From Immersiella caudata (lineage: Eukaryota; Ascomycota; Sordariomycetes; Sordariales; Lasiosphaeriaceae), in assembly GCA_030512335.1 (NCBI GenBank), contig JAULSU010000006.1:2418001-2482000 (forward strand): DNA of 64,000 bases, read 5' to 3'. This document shows, piece after piece, positions 13,279 to 25,300 of the stretch. Positions within the stretch are counted from its first letter, which is position 1. Each line of letters starts with the position of its first letter. Below the pieces are notes generated by a model, which saw nothing but the letters and a program-made list of their open reading frames with translations, did no database searches and was not told the DNA's origin. Position numbers and translations under genes: made by a program.

Positions 13279-15005
13279 TTACGGCTCCGGCTGGGCAACC
13301 TTCTTCTCCCCGCCCTCCTGCTGCAACCCATACTCCGTCTCCAACTCCTGCCGCAATTCGATCTCCTTCTCCAACAACACCAACAAGAAGCTCACACCCG
13401 ACAACACAATGCCGATGTGCCACACGCGCTGCACGCTCAAGCTGTACACCTCACGCACCTGCCCCCGCACCAGGTCCGCAAATGCGTCAACAAAGTCCGC
13501 TGAGGCCTGCGAGTACGCCTGTCCTCGATCGAGCATCGATCGCGCCGTCTCATCGTCGATTGTTCCTAGAAGAGATTCGAATCGGTTGTTGAACACGGCC
13601 GCGGGGATAGTCACCGCCCAAATGACACCCACGCTGCGCAGGAAGGCCCACGTTCCGGTACTCCGCGCGGCATCGGCCTCGGCGAGACGCGCCTGTACTG
13701 CCGGGAGGAGAGTGGCCATGGGAAGACCGATGCCAACGGCGAGGAAGATCTGGAAGAAGACCCAGGCGGCGGCGTGGGAGGTGGGGTGGAGGATCGAGGC
13801 GAGGCCGCAGCCGAGGGTGAGCAGAGCGAAGCTGAAGAGGTGGATGGGCTTGTAGCGGCCGATCTTGGCCGTGACGGCGCCGCCGATGGCGGCGGAGAGG
13901 GGGAAGGCGATGACGGTGGGCATGAGGTAGACACCGGAGAGGGTGGGGTTCACGCCGAGGACGGCTTGGAAGTAGACGGCGAATACGTAGACGACCCAGA
14001 GACACATGATGGAGTGGAGGAAGGTGATGGCGTAGGCGGCGGCGGAGGTGCGGTTGCCAAAGAGGTGGTAGGGGGTTACGGGCTCAATGGCGAGCGGGGA
14101 GCCTTCGTAGGCGATGAATACGGGGATGAGGAGGAGGCCGGCGGTGAGGGGGCCGTAGACCTGGGGCGAGGACCAAGGTCGGGCGGAGCCGCCGTAGGTG
14201 GCGGCGTACATGATGCCGATGCAGGAGAGGGTGAGGATGATGACGCCGCCCCAGTCGATGCGCTTCATCTTGGAGGAGAAGTTGGAGTGGTCGCCCGAGT
14301 TGACGTGGAGGTAGAGGAAGACGATGACGAGGATGCCGGCGCCGATGGGGAGGTTGAGGTAGAAGGCCCAGCGCCACTGGCCATTTTGGGCGAGGGCGCC
14401 GCCGATGAGGGGCGCGACGGAGGTGAAGATGCCGATGCAGCCGAAGATGATGCCGAGGAACTTGGAGCGCTCACGGACGGGCACCAGATCGCAGATGATG
14501 AGGTCGACGAGCATGTTGATGCCGCCGGCGCCGATGCCCTGCACGGCGCGGGCGGCGATGAGCATCTCGGCCGACGTTGCGCCGCCGCAGAGACCGCTGC
14601 CGAGAAGGAAGATGACAAGGATGCTGATAAAAACCCATCTTCGGCCGTAAAGGTCGGAGAGCTGGGCGAGGAATGGTTGGAAGACAGCGCTAGAGGTGGT
14701 CAGAAATGGGGGTTGGAAGGGGAGGAGTGTGGTAGTGCCTACCCAGTGAGGAAGTAGATGTTGGCTATCCAGACGTAAGATGGCCCGGCATCGAGAGCGC
14801 GAGCGATGGTTGGCAGGGCGGTAGCAACAATCGAGCCATCGAGAGCACTCAGAAGGGTGGCGCCTACGAGACCGGCAAACACTGTCCAGAAACGCCAGTC
14901 ATATTGTGTTTTCTCGACATTGTCACTTGCGGTTGCCCGGGAGTCGGTTGAGTCTTCAGCAGGATCCACTGCCGTCTGGTCGGTTGTTTTGGGTTCGGTC
15001 GTCAT
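13279..15005 (-). pseudogene. MFS drug/metabolite exporter (DHA2-like, 14 TM) with a one-base frameshift
   Basis: Major facilitator transporter, probably a plasma-membrane exporter for the neighbouring PKS-NRPS product (inference from position). Exon 1 runs 15005-14743 and exon 2 14690-13279, with a 52-bp intron. Exon 1 has a polar acidic N-terminus and TM1 with LLSALDGSIVATALP, the usual motif of this family. Exon 2 starts with AVFQPFLAQLSDLYGR, the conserved loop 2-3 motif, but then leaves frame: three A residues (minus strand) at 14641-14643 stand where two would keep the reading frame into the rest of the protein (RAVQGIGAGG onward, 12 more TM segments). Exon lengths sum to 1,675 nt, one more than a multiple of three, as expected for a single-base insertion. 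It is either a real inactivating indel or an assembly error; the rest of the reading frame is intact. Confidence 0.8.
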
Positions 15006-15900
15006 AGCAAAGACTTGGGAGGGGGGTCGAGAAAACGGAGCTCAGGAAAGGACAACAACCAGAACGTTTGGCAAAGAACTGAGGAGAGACAGAACAGTGA
15101 GGATTCAGCCTCTGGATGAGGCTGCCCTGAGCGGCTGTACTTGGCCAGCAGGATCACCGTGAGGGTCACGAGGAAGCATGTGACGGCGATGCAGGTTGCC
15201 AGAATGGGACTTAGGAGGGTGACAGAAGAGATGCAGGAGAAGAGGTAGTCTAGCTGGCGACATTGAACAGTTGCTGGCGCCACCTGCGTCTCCGATTGGC
15301 TGTCGGGCGAGCCATTCGGTCGGGACAGGATTGGTAATTGAACTGCTGACCTAACCGTCTCCGAAAGGAGGTCTGAGGGTCGAGTCCGATTGGCCCCCCG
15401 CGATCGGAGTCGGAGTGGACCCACTCGACTCCGATTCGCCCGGTTAGAATGCCGGTGTCAACCCCCAACCCGGCACTCGCCCTCCACACCGGCAGCCAGA
15501 CCAAATCGGAACCCGACTATCGACGCCACAACCAACGGACATGAAGCATCAAAAAGACTTGTGCAGCCGTTTTAGCGCCACCGTCCACGCCCAGCGAAAC
15601 CCCTGACCGAACTGACCTGCCTAAGGCAAAGTGACTGACTTGACTACATTTGGATTGGACTCCAGCAATGGCCATTCGAGAGCTACTAGCAGCTGCGGAC
15701 GCACACCCGGACATCGCGTTCGTGGTTCTGGGCCATCACGGCAGCATTTGGCTAGATTGTGCACGTTCGACTCAATACCTAGCGCGAGCTGAACTTGCCG
15801 CTTCTGCGTTTCGAGGATGGCGACGACTCGCGACAGCGTTATGTCACTGAGAGCGCTAGCCTGCTGAAGGATTGGTCATGAGAGGGACCTCGAGCATGGC
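15006..15900. other. Intergenic upstream of the MFS gene and of the P450 relic
   Basis: Contains the minus-strand MFS promoter. The right half may include unrecognisable N-terminal remains of the P450. No supported gene. Confidence 0.45.
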
Positions 15901-17490
15901 CAAGCCTTCAAGATGCGCAACTACATCGACGAGTTACCCCCTCAGGTGTATTTGCCTCTGAAGTATCTGGACGAGGTCAAGAGCGCGCCGCAGGCCAAAC
16001 TCGGCTTTCCATACTTTTGGAGCCTGGTATGTTTGTTAATGGTGCAGAGTGCTGGAGATAGGGTATGTGCTAATGTTTCTGGGGCAGCTCTTTTCCCAGG
16101 ACCACACGGGCATGGCTAAGCAGACGGACGAGGCTGCTCGCATCATGAGGACGGATCTAATTCGGAATCAACGTGAGTTGGAGTCTGAGGTGCACGCGAG
16201 CCGCTGGAAGCTGACGAGATGGCGTGCTAGCATTTTTGTACCCGGTCTGGAAGCCGAGAGTGCGTCTGTCATTGACAAGAAGCTGCCACGGACCGAAGGT
16301 GGCTGTTCTGTGAAACTCTTTGGTGATATGGTGTCAATATTGACAAGCATGCAGAGTGGCAGCCGGCGAACTTGTATCCCATTCTGGCTTTCATCATCGC
16401 CAGACTTGCTGCTAAGACCACGGGCTTAACTGAGCTCGCCCGTAACGATGAGTGGCTCGGCATCATGATTGGAGTCACGCAGATGTCCGTGGCGGCTGCC
16501 CACGCTTTGCGTGCATCGTGGCCGTGGTGGACGCGCTGGGTGGCTCGGTACATGTCTCCGCCTGTCAAGAAGGCGTTTGCGGACCGAGCTCGGACAGCTG
16601 GGATCTTACAGCCTATTCTGGAAAAGCGAGTTGCGGCGCTTTATACCGATAACGAGAAGGTTTTAAAGCCTAACGATGGTACCTAATGGTGAGTTAAGCA
16701 TTACCACGCCAGAGGTAAGGGGTCCCGTTCAACACCTGAGCTTCTTGCTTAAAACTAGCTGCTCTACGCTATAGCTGCGATTTACAGCAGTACGGCCATT
16801 TTGCTGTCTGTCTTGTACGATCTGATTGATAAACGTTACGGCAGTGTCAAGTCTGAGCTGTTGGGTGAGATTCAACAGGTTCACAAGGAGTACGGCAGCT
16901 GGTCGCGGCAGGCGGTATCAAAACTCGTCAAGTTGGATTTATTCATGAAGGAGAGTCAAAGATTACATTTCGTCGATCACGGTGCCTTTTTCAACCCCCA
17001 CGCGTTTGTCTGAGCCAAGACCTGACCTGTGCGTTCCCGCTTATAGCCAGAGTCACCCGTGCTGCAAAGGTGCCTTACACGTTCAAGGATGGGCTGCATC
17101 TCCCGGAGGGCACCATGATTCAGCTCCTCCACAGCCGCCCGCAGACGGATGCCGAGTTATTTGAGGATCCCGAGACATTTGACCCGTGGCGCTCCCTCAA
17201 GAAGCGACAGGAGGGGGATCCCAACAAGTTCCAGTTTGCGAGTCCTATCTGATGTGGAGACTACCTTTGATGCTGGTTTCCACGCTTGCCCGGCGCGGAA
17301 GTACGCGTCGGATGTCATGAAGCTGGTTCTCGTCCGCCTCCTGACAAAGTACGATATCAAGTACGACGGGAAGGAGCAGAGACGTCCGCCTGACTTTATG
17401 CATGACAACTCGAATCTGCCGAATCTGGCCACGCAGGTTTCTGTATCGGGAGAAGAGCTAAGCAGGAAACAACCGGGTAGCCGGTGTCTT
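15895..17490 (+). pseudogene. Cytochrome P450 relic (fungal secondary-metabolism type)
   Basis: Pieces of a P450 lie in order but in shifting frames. 15904-16026 reads GQAFKMRNYIDELPPQVYLP and onward, the N-terminal substrate-side region, followed by an intron with DHTGMAKQTDEAARIMR after it. 16350-16680 encodes the helix C-H part (EWQPANLYPILAF onward). 16780-17010 holds the helix I-K part including FMKESQRLH. 17060-17250 holds the meander region and 17250-17450 a haem loop reading FDAGFHACPARKYA. An in-frame stop interrupts the segment near 16225, another frame break lies at about 17250, and the glycine after the haem Cys-Pro is Ala. The N-terminal membrane anchor is not found. It was probably once a tailoring oxygenase of the cluster; it is not functional as assembled. 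Confidence 0.75.
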
Positions 17491-18005
17491 AGTCATTCGA
17501 ATCAAGTCAGTCCGGAAACAACATGAGAGCTTTTCAGTAGCGTCGTCCCTTTCGGCACATGAAGCCCTATGATAAAATTGGCATAAAATTGCTATCACAT
17601 GCACCCCAAGGGCACAGCAACCAAGCGGTGTTGGGAGGACTTGGCGCATGCATGCATGCAGGGTTGCAGCCCACGCCGACGGGACGCCGGGGGGGGAGGG
17701 GACGCCCCACATCGGAGTTGACAGGTGCTATTGCGACTGCATCCGGGTTTGCGGGCGCGGGATGAGCGACTACCGGGTCCCGATGTCGTGATCCGCTTCT
17801 CGCTTCCGCATCCAGAATTATTGCTGCCATGCAGTTGCGTCGTGTGTGCCGGTCCCGACAGCGAGGTACCGAACTCCTTCTTTAATCACTATAACTTTCA
17901 GACCTCCCTCATCTTCAAAACTTCCCTTCGTCCATCCCTCTCTCTCTCCCTCCCTCCCCTCTATTCTCACCTTAATTCATTCCATTTCCGAGAGAGAAGA
18001 CAACA
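17491..18005. other. Promoter region of the Dal5-type MFS gene
   Basis: Pyrimidine-rich leader (CT tract about 17925-17995) directly upstream of the start codon, typical of fungal core promoters. An alternating ATGC run lies at about 17648-17660. No gene seen. Confidence 0.5.
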
Positions 18006-19816
18006 ATGAGCGTCCCCATCACCACCACCCGGGTCCTCGACCCCTCCGACCCCCCTCCCAGGAGGACCTTGCGGTCTTACATCTGGGATACCGACTCCCA
18101 CCTCAAATCCCCCGCCGAGCGTCGCCTCCTCTTCAAGCTCGACCTCGCCATCCTCACCATCGGCTGCCTGGGCTTCTTCATGAAGTTCCTCGACCAGACA
18201 AACATGATCTCGGCTTACATCTCGGGCATGCGCGAAGACATTGGCATGCTCGGCAACGAGTACACCTATGCCACCACCGCGTACACCGTCGGCTACGCCA
18301 TCATGCAGGTCCCATCCACGCTTATCGTGCAAAAGATTCCCCCCGCGATCTGGCTGGGAGCTATGGAAGTCGGCTGGGGCGTGTGGACGTTTGCGCAGGC
18401 GGGAATTTCGAATTCGAATCAACTGTATGCGTTTAGGTTCCTGGTGGGCTTGTTCGAGGCGAGCTTTAGCCCCGTAGTGTTGTATGTTATTGGCGGGTGG
18501 TATACGCCCACGGAGCTGGCCAAGCGGACTACGCTGTTTCAGATTACGGCGCCGTTGGGCTCGGCGTTTTCCGGGTATTTGCAGGCGGCGGTGTATGAGG
18601 GGATGCATGGGTTGAATGGGTTGGCGGGGTGGAGGTGGTTGTATATTATTTGTGGGGTGAGTTGCTTCCTTGGAAAGGTTGCCCCTTTTTTTTTCAAGGA
18701 AGGAAAAAAGGTGCGTGTTGGATGAATGGCTGACTTGCAACAGATCATGACGGTCCCGGTGGGCATTGCGACATTCTTCTTCTTCCCGGATACGCCGTAC
18801 AAGAAGAAGCCGTGGTTCCTGACGGAGGAGGAGCATCTTCTTGCGAAGCAGCGTGTCCAGAATGTTGGCATTGCGGCGCCGGCCAAGATTACGTGGAAGA
18901 CTTTCACCCGCATTCTGGGGCGCTGGAGGATCTATGCTTTCGTCCTTGGCTATGTGGTGAGTAATCGGCCTTCTGTATTTCATCGTGGGATTGTCGCTGA
19001 CACATCTCAGCTCTATGGCTGCTCGTCCATGGCTGGCGGCTTCTTTGGCATCTGGCTCAAGTTTGAGGGCTTCTCCGTTGTCGACTCGAATGTCATTCCG
19101 TCGGGGACATGGCTCATTGCCGGTTTCACCTCGCTCATGTGGGGATATCTGTCTGATATCACCAGGAGCCGATACTTATTCGTTACCATTCCGCTGGTAA
19201 GATAAATCATGATGCCGGATTGTTGGAGAGGTAGGCATGCTGACATTGGCAAATGTAGATCCTCGGCCTCATCCCCAACGGCATTCTCGCTGTCTGGCCC
19301 GCTGGCATCGCCATCAAGCAGTTTGCTTTCTTGGTCATTGGAATTCAGCTCATGCCCGGCGTCTTGTATGTGTCCCCGTTTTCACTTTTGTGTCAGGAAC
19401 AACAAAAGCTAACCCATGAATAGCTTCGCCTGGGCCCACGAAGTATGTCGCGACGACAACGAAGAGCGAGCCATCGTGGCGAGCAGCATGAACGGCATGT
19501 CGTACGCCATCCTCGCCTGGCTGCCCATCCTCATCTTCCCGATGACCATGGCACCTGACTTCCGTATGTGACCAAACTCCTTGCCCTGCAGATCATGAGC
19601 TAACACCCTCCTTCAGGCTACGGTTTCCCTGCCAGTTTTGGTCTCCTGCTTGCTTCTGTCTTTGCTGTTGGTCTCATCCAGTTTCTGGTCAAGCGTGAGG
19701 AGAAGCTCAAGGCTGCGAACCTCCCCGCGACGCAGATCGAGTCAGGTGCCTCTGGTGACGAGAAGAAGGACAGCGGCGAGGTCATTGATGCCAATGCCAA
19801 GATTGCTGCGCTCTAG
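18006..19816 (+). CDS. MFS transporter, anion:cation symporter (Dal5/Liz1-like) family
   Basis: Twelve-TM permease for a small organic anion or vitamin; family members carry allantoate, pantothenate, nicotinate or biotin precursors. Six exons: 18006-18656, 18744-18956, 19011-19196, 19259-19365, 19424-19563, 19617-19816. They sum to 1,497 nt (498 aa). The N-terminal cytosolic stretch ends in AERRLLFKLDLAILTIGCLG, followed by FLDQTNMISAYISGM, the signature start of this family. Later segments include RFLVGLFEASFSPVVLYVIG and WLIAGFTSLMWGYLSD. The C-terminus is a charged tail. It sits between the P450 relic and the monooxygenase, so it may be an uptake or export partner of the metabolite cluster, or an unrelated nutrient permease. 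Substrate cannot be read from sequence. Confidence 0.92.
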
Positions 19817-20283
19817 AGCTCCGTGTCTGCCTCGAGGTTTGTCATAATGGTGTTTGTTGGAGGAAAGACTTGCCGGTATCTGGTGCTAGCATATCTGCTA
19901 GCGAATTTTGGATATTTTTCATGTGTAATTCATGCGAATCGGAGTGCTCCTGAAAGGCGCCAGGGTTCTAGTAACCCACAGAAGCCTGCATGTGCATATG
20001 CATGGGTTGGGTGTAGCACAGCCCTCCTTCAGGTCTAGCTCCAATGTGGCATGTGCAACCCGACTCCGAAGAGCGCCCCCCCCCCCCCCCCCCTCTGGCT
20101 TGGAACGTGGGGTTTGATGGCGTGATGCGGCGCTTCGTATTGGTAATCAGGCTTCCTGCTTGCAAGAGCTCTCCCTTACATGTAGCTCGTGGACGTCCAT
20201 GCCTGGATGTTCGTCTGTCGTTGGTCTTGGTGTTGCCCCTTTTTCAGCCATTCCCCCTTTTTTGTCTTTCGAACCTGTAAACA
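19817..20283. other. Intergenic; poly-C tract and monooxygenase promoter
   Basis: Holds the 3' end of the MFS gene and the promoter of the monooxygenase. An uninterrupted run of 18 C lies at 20076-20093. No gene seen. Confidence 0.6.
20076..20093. repeat. Poly-C run, 18 bp
   Basis: Uninterrupted C homopolymer upstream of the monooxygenase. Similar runs lie at 28832-28847 (intron of the AAA+ gene) and 31896-31908 (interrupted membrane gene). Confidence 0.9.
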
Positions 20284-21873
20284 ATGGCGTCCCACAACGA
20301 CTCCCGCTTCGCACCCGGCAAGTTAGTCGCTGTCATCGGTGCTGGCATCGGCGGTGTCTCAGCCGCGGCGTATCTCCTCAAAGAAGGGCTTTCGGTAACC
20401 GTCTTTGAGCGTTCGGAGGTCTGCGGCGGCATCTGGCACTTTGACGAGCGCATTCCCAGAGACCCCCCTTATCCGAATGACAAGCCTTCATTGGGAGACT
20501 ACGAGGTATCCCAGCGAGGAGAATTCGCCAGCCCTACCCCACCCCCTGAGCCTGCGACTGATATCAAGGACGCTGGCAATGTCAACACCGACGTCGAAGT
20601 GTCGTTCGCACCCCCCGGACCGTGCTATGCCGGTTTGAAAAACAACATCCCCACCAGTGTCCTCGTCAACAGCCTCGGTCCTTGGCCCGCCGGCACCGAG
20701 GAAACCATCAGCCAGGAGCTTGCCGAGAAGTACATCAACGGTCTCGCATCCGACAACGGGGTAGCCGCTGTCACCCAATTCCACACCCGCGTCGACGAAA
20801 TCAAGCCTACCCCTAACAATTCCAAATGGGAGATCCGAACTGTTTCCCTTGAGAAACGTCACGGCGGCGTCCGTCTGAAGGAACGCCTGCACCACTTCGA
20901 TCTTGTCGTCGTCGCCACGGGACACTACTGCACGCCTCGCATCCCCGACTTCCCCGGACTCCCTGCTCTCAAGGCCGCCTTCCCTGATCGAATCCTCCAT
21001 TCCAAGCAATACCGCCGCCCGCAGCGCTTCCAAGGCCAAAACGTCCTCGTCATCGGCGCTGGCGTCTCCTCCTCGGACATCTGCAAAGAACTCGTCGGCA
21101 TCGCCAACACCGTCTACCAATCCGTCCGCGGCGGCGCCTACGACACCCCCACCCACCTCCTCCCCGCCTCCACCATCCGCGTCGGTCCCATCTCCTCCTT
21201 CCATCTCGACCCCCCCACAACGCTCCAAACCTTGCCCCCATCCGACCCCATCCCCTCCCTAACCATCACCCTCAACGACAACCAAACCCTCACCAACATC
21301 CACACAGTCATCCTCGCCACCGGCTACATAACCTCCTACCCCTTTCTCTCCGCCCTCCACGACGACTCCGCCCCCCCTGAATCCGCCACCCCCACAACCC
21401 TAATCACCTCCGACGGCGACATGGTTCACAATCTCCACCAAGACATCTTCTACATCCCCAATCCAACCCTCTCTTTCATTGGCGTGCCCTATCACGCAGC
21501 TGCCTTCACCCTCTTTGGCTTTCAGGCGCAAGTCCTGGCCAGAGCCTTTGCTGGAAGGGCGAAGCTCCCAAAGGAGGGAGAAATGAGAGAGATTTATGAG
21601 AAGAAGGCGAAGGAGAAGGGACTGGGGAGGGGTTTTCATTCGTTGGCGGGGAAGGGGGCGGAAGTAGCGTACGTCAGGGGGTTGGTGGAGTGGGCTAATG
21701 AGGATGCGGAGGGAGAGACAGTTGAGGGGCCAAGTGATGAATGGGTTAAAGGGTATGAGGAGTTCAAGGGAAGGTTGGAGAAGGAGTGGTTTAAGGGGAG
21801 GGAGCCTCTGAGAGAGGAGGTAACTGGGAAGGTGATGGATGGGGAGAAGGCGGAGGAGAAGGTGGAAGGCTAG
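20284..21873 (+). CDS. Flavin-containing monooxygenase (class B FMO-like)
   Basis: FAD- and NADPH-dependent oxygenase that oxidises N, S or activated C atoms of small molecules. One exon, 529 aa. FAD-binding motif GAGIGG near residue 19, followed by the acidic end of beta-2 in VFERSEVCGG. Central FMO fingerprint FPDRILHSKQYRRP (the F-x-G-x-x-x-H-x-x-x-Y type, with variation). Second, NADPH-binding dinucleotide fold VIGAGVSSSDI. Further on is ILATGYITSYPFL, the ATG motif near the C-terminal half. The last 60 residues are charged and low complexity. Same strand as the upstream MFS gene and about 470 bp away. A tailoring role in the PKS-NRPS cluster is possible but unproven; many fungi carry such enzymes outside clusters. 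Confidence 0.92.
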   Translation: MASHNDSRFAPGKLVAVIGAGIGGVSAAAYLLKEGLSVTVFERSEVCGGIWHFDERIPRDPPYPNDKPSLGDYEVSQRGEFASPTPPPEPATDIKDAGNVNTDVEVSFAPPGPCYAGLKNNIPTSVLVNSLGPWPAGTEETISQELAEKYINGLASDNGVAAVTQFHTRVDEIKPTPNNSKWEIRTVSLEKRHGGVRLKERLHHFDLVVVATGHYCTPRIPDFPGLPALKAAFPDRILHSKQYRRPQRFQGQNVLVIGAGVSSSDICKELVGIANTVYQSVRGGAYDTPTHLLPASTIRVGPISSFHLDPPTTLQTLPPSDPIPSLTITLNDNQTLTNIHTVILATGYITSYPFLSALHDDSAPPESATPTTLITSDGDMVHNLHQDIFYIPNPTLSFIGVPYHAAAFTLFGFQAQVLARAFAGRAKLPKEGEMREIYEKKAKEKGLGRGFHSLAGKGAEVAYVRGLVEWANEDAEGETVEGPSDEWVKGYEEFKGRLEKEWFKGREPLREEVTGKVMDGEKAEEKVEG

Positions 21874-22335
21874 GGATTTGATAAATGGGTTGTGGTATTT
21901 GGGATTTGGGATGCCGCCCCCCATTCAGATAGTTACCTTGACGCCTGCACAGTTAGCATCAAATGGCGGCGGCAACTACAGTATAAAAGTCCTTGTATTC
22001 TTTAAGCTACCTCCGATTGAAAACCATCGATCCCGAGGTGCTCGGCGTGTCGTTTCACTTCGGAATGCCTCGACTCCTCGCCCTCTTCGACGTCTCTATC
22101 TTGTCATCTTGCCGGCTTGGCGATGCCAGAGAAAAAGGGGCTGTCAGGAAGAAAGTTCCGGAATCTGACCAACAACCTTGAAGTCATGGCCCTCATGAGA
22201 TATCTCTCTTGTCCACGCGCATTTGAAACAAAAGCCAAAAGTCGTGCAAGGGCCACAACATGAATAATACGGTCCGTAAATAGCCTGTGTACCCTTTGTT
22301 AGCTCTGTCATGCCTTCAAACTTCTGGAAGCAGCT
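21874..22335. other. Intergenic between convergent FMO and NACHT-ankyrin genes
   Basis: Both neighbours end here. No coding potential recognised; probable 3' UTRs. Confidence 0.6.
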
Positions 22336-25300
22336 TCAACGAACCATGAGGCAACCGTTACAGAAGTACCTGCGTTGCAGGGATTCCGTTCTCCATCTAT
22401 GCGCATCCGCGGTCGCGGTCGTGGGTGGCTCGTCGGAGTTGGTGTCCAGGAGGCGCGAAATTTTGCCATGTCCGTGGTACAGGGCAATCCGTAGCAGAGG
22501 CCATTCTTCCTTCCTTTCCTCTGCTACGTCCGATCTGAAGCCCAGAAGCCTCTTTACGGTTCCTTCGCGGCCCATCTTCACCGCCCAGTGTAGCGCTGTC
22601 CATCCATCCCGGTCCCGGAGCGAGGGGTCCAGCTGCGGGTATTTCTTCAGTATCATCTCCACGGCGGGCAATGAGCCGCTCGCGGCTGAGAGGTGAAGAA
22701 TGTTTCGGCCTTGGCAATCCTGAGCGCTGGCCGAAAAGCCTAGGGCGAGAAGTTTCTCCATCATGTCGGCCTCTCCACTGATGGCGGCGAAGTGGAGCGC
22801 TGTGCGCCCTTGAGCATCCGTGACATCCTGTTGGCGTTGCTCGAGCCCGCCAGCTGCCTGCCGCCAGCAAGCATCAAAGGTGACATTCTCCCCCCCATAA
22901 GCCGCAGCGTTCAATGAGGTACCAAAGACGGGATTCCTTTGATTGAGACTTGCCCCCCATTCCACCAAGACGGAACAAACGCTGCTTAGGCCACTTGCCG
23001 CCGCGATATCCAAGATCGTCAACTCTAAGATGGTCCTCGCGTTGGCTGGCGCACCGCGTTCGAGAAGCAGCTGGGCGGTCTTGCTGTGGCCATGGAGGGC
23101 CGCGAGGTAGAGTGCAGTACTACTCGCATGTGCGCCATCGTCCAGCAGAATTTGGACAACATCGTGCGCCCCTGCGAGCGAAGCCAAGTGGGTGGGCGCT
23201 CCAAAGGTGAGCTCCCTTCTGTGAGCTCTAGCGCCGGCCTTCAGCAAGGCTCTGACGACAGCTAGGTGGTTACGCCATGCTGCAAAGTGCAAGGCCGTTG
23301 CCCCCTGGTATCCGGGACTATCAACCTTGGCGCCGTTTTCCAATAGACACTCAACAAACTCCAGGTGGCCGAGACTTGAAGCAATCATGAGTGGACGAAA
23401 TCCCGATCCATCCGCCGCATCAATGTCGCAGCCGTTGCTGATCAGCAGTTCAGCCATCGCCCGCGTTGCACCCGAACTCCGGGCAGCGATGTGAATCGCG
23501 GCCCCCTCCTCAACACCCAGGTCTGCCCCGTAATGAATCAGCAGCTTGGCAGCGTCGTGGTGGGCCATTATGATCGCCCAATGTAGCGGTGTTCCGTTAC
23601 ACTTTGCACCAAGCCTGAGGGAACTTGGAACCCACTTCCACGTCGAGGTCGAGGAGCGCAAGCCCAGAGTGACGCCGTAACCTGAACGCCTGACTTCGGT
23701 GTCGACGTTCCTCTGAAGGAGAACCCACATTGCTGCAATGTTTCCCTCGGCTGCACAATAGTGCAGCGCCGTCCCGCCAATCGTGTTTGCTTCGTTGACG
23801 TCCGCACCTGCCAGAATGAGGGCCCTAACCATGCTGCTGCCATCGGTGGCAATTGCCCTATCCCCAGCCGCGTCTTGCCTCGGCCACCACGGGTGTTGAA
23901 TACGAAACTCCAGACCATCTGTACCCCCTTGACTCGTCAGAGTGATATGCGGTTTTTTTGGTGTTGTGCCTGGTGGGCTTCGCAGAAGGCAGCCTATCAG
24001 TACGTTGAATCGGTAGGTGCAGGCTGCCATGAGGGGGGTGTACTGATCAAGCTCTCCGTCCGGAGAAGCTCCGTGTTTGAGGAGGAGGTCAACCACCAAT
24101 TCGAAGCACCTGTAGGAGCTACGTTTAAGAGCACGGCGATCGCTGTCCGGATCTTGGCCTAGCGCGCGCAGAAGATCTTCGGCCGAGCTGGCCCAATCGA
24201 AAACGGTGTTTTGTGTCCAAGTGTGATGAGAAGGTGTAGGTCCGTCTGCCCGACCTGGAGCGGACTGCGGCTCGCCGGCGAAGACTTTCCGCATGGCCAA
24301 TGTCCATTCCTGATACAAACGGTAGAATCGAATCCAAAAGGAGGGCGCTTCTTCCACGCTGGGTTTCGTTTCGGGGAGCCTCTCTTTTTTGCACTCCAAA
24401 CCCTTCAGAGCGTGCCTATACCAATTGTTGACGGCGTAGTCGAGCAACGGCCGCTGAAGCAACGCATCTTCCGTACCCTGCTGCCCAACCGGCTCAACCA
24501 CGACGTTTTGACGAGATGCCTTGTCTCGATCCAGCGATCCTCCGCACTCGCCAATATACCTGACACATCGGCTTGCGATCATCATGTGCACTCCGGCCAA
24601 GCCCCCGAAGTCGGCTGCCCGTTTTGTGAGGTGCAGTTTCAAACTGGAGTGAACTAAGCTTACCGTTGGTACTGATTCGTTGCCAGCCGCTTCGGTGACG
24701 CAAACTAGACTGCCAAAGGCCTGACGAATGGTGGACGCGTCACTATTCCTGTTTTTTGGCGGGCCCGATGCCATCAACGCTTCAAACTCTGAGCATCTCA
24801 AAGGCCTCTCAGCACATATCAGCCATTGAAGCGCCTCCACCGCACCTTTTATGCCGCTGATTCGATCGATCGCCTTCTCGTAGAGCAAGTGTATCTCTTT
24901 CGGAACCGCATGCAGGGCAGCTAGTACGTCCGCCTCGCTCGGAATATAGCCAGTCCGACGTGAAACAAGCTGGTGAAGCCCAGGATCTTGCAGTCGAAGC
25001 TTTACCAGACCAATCCTAGGGGGAATTTCAGTACCCGTTTCCATTTTTGTGTGTTGACTGGGGCAAATTTGGACACTTACATCCCGTTGGAGTCCTTGCT
25101 CAAGTTTTGTTTTATGAGGTCCAGCCAGGCGGGTTGGTGTTGCCTCGCACCGGCCCAAATCGCCTTATTCAGTTCCGCATCGATCATCAACAAGATATCC
25201 CTTTCGTGGTCGGGCCCCGCAACTCTGATATCCCAGCTGTTTTCACGCTGGGCACGCTCAGAACATGCGCAATCGAGAATATCCGACTCATGGTCCCTGC

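Noticed and set aside
13774..14757. Plus-strand 327-codon Gly/Asp/Glu-rich frame
   Set aside because: It is the antisense shadow of the MFS exporter; the minus-strand frame has clear TM helices and MFS motifs.
20488..21228. Minus-strand 246-codon frame
   Set aside because: Antisense of the monooxygenase, whose FAD and NADPH motifs are on the plus strand.
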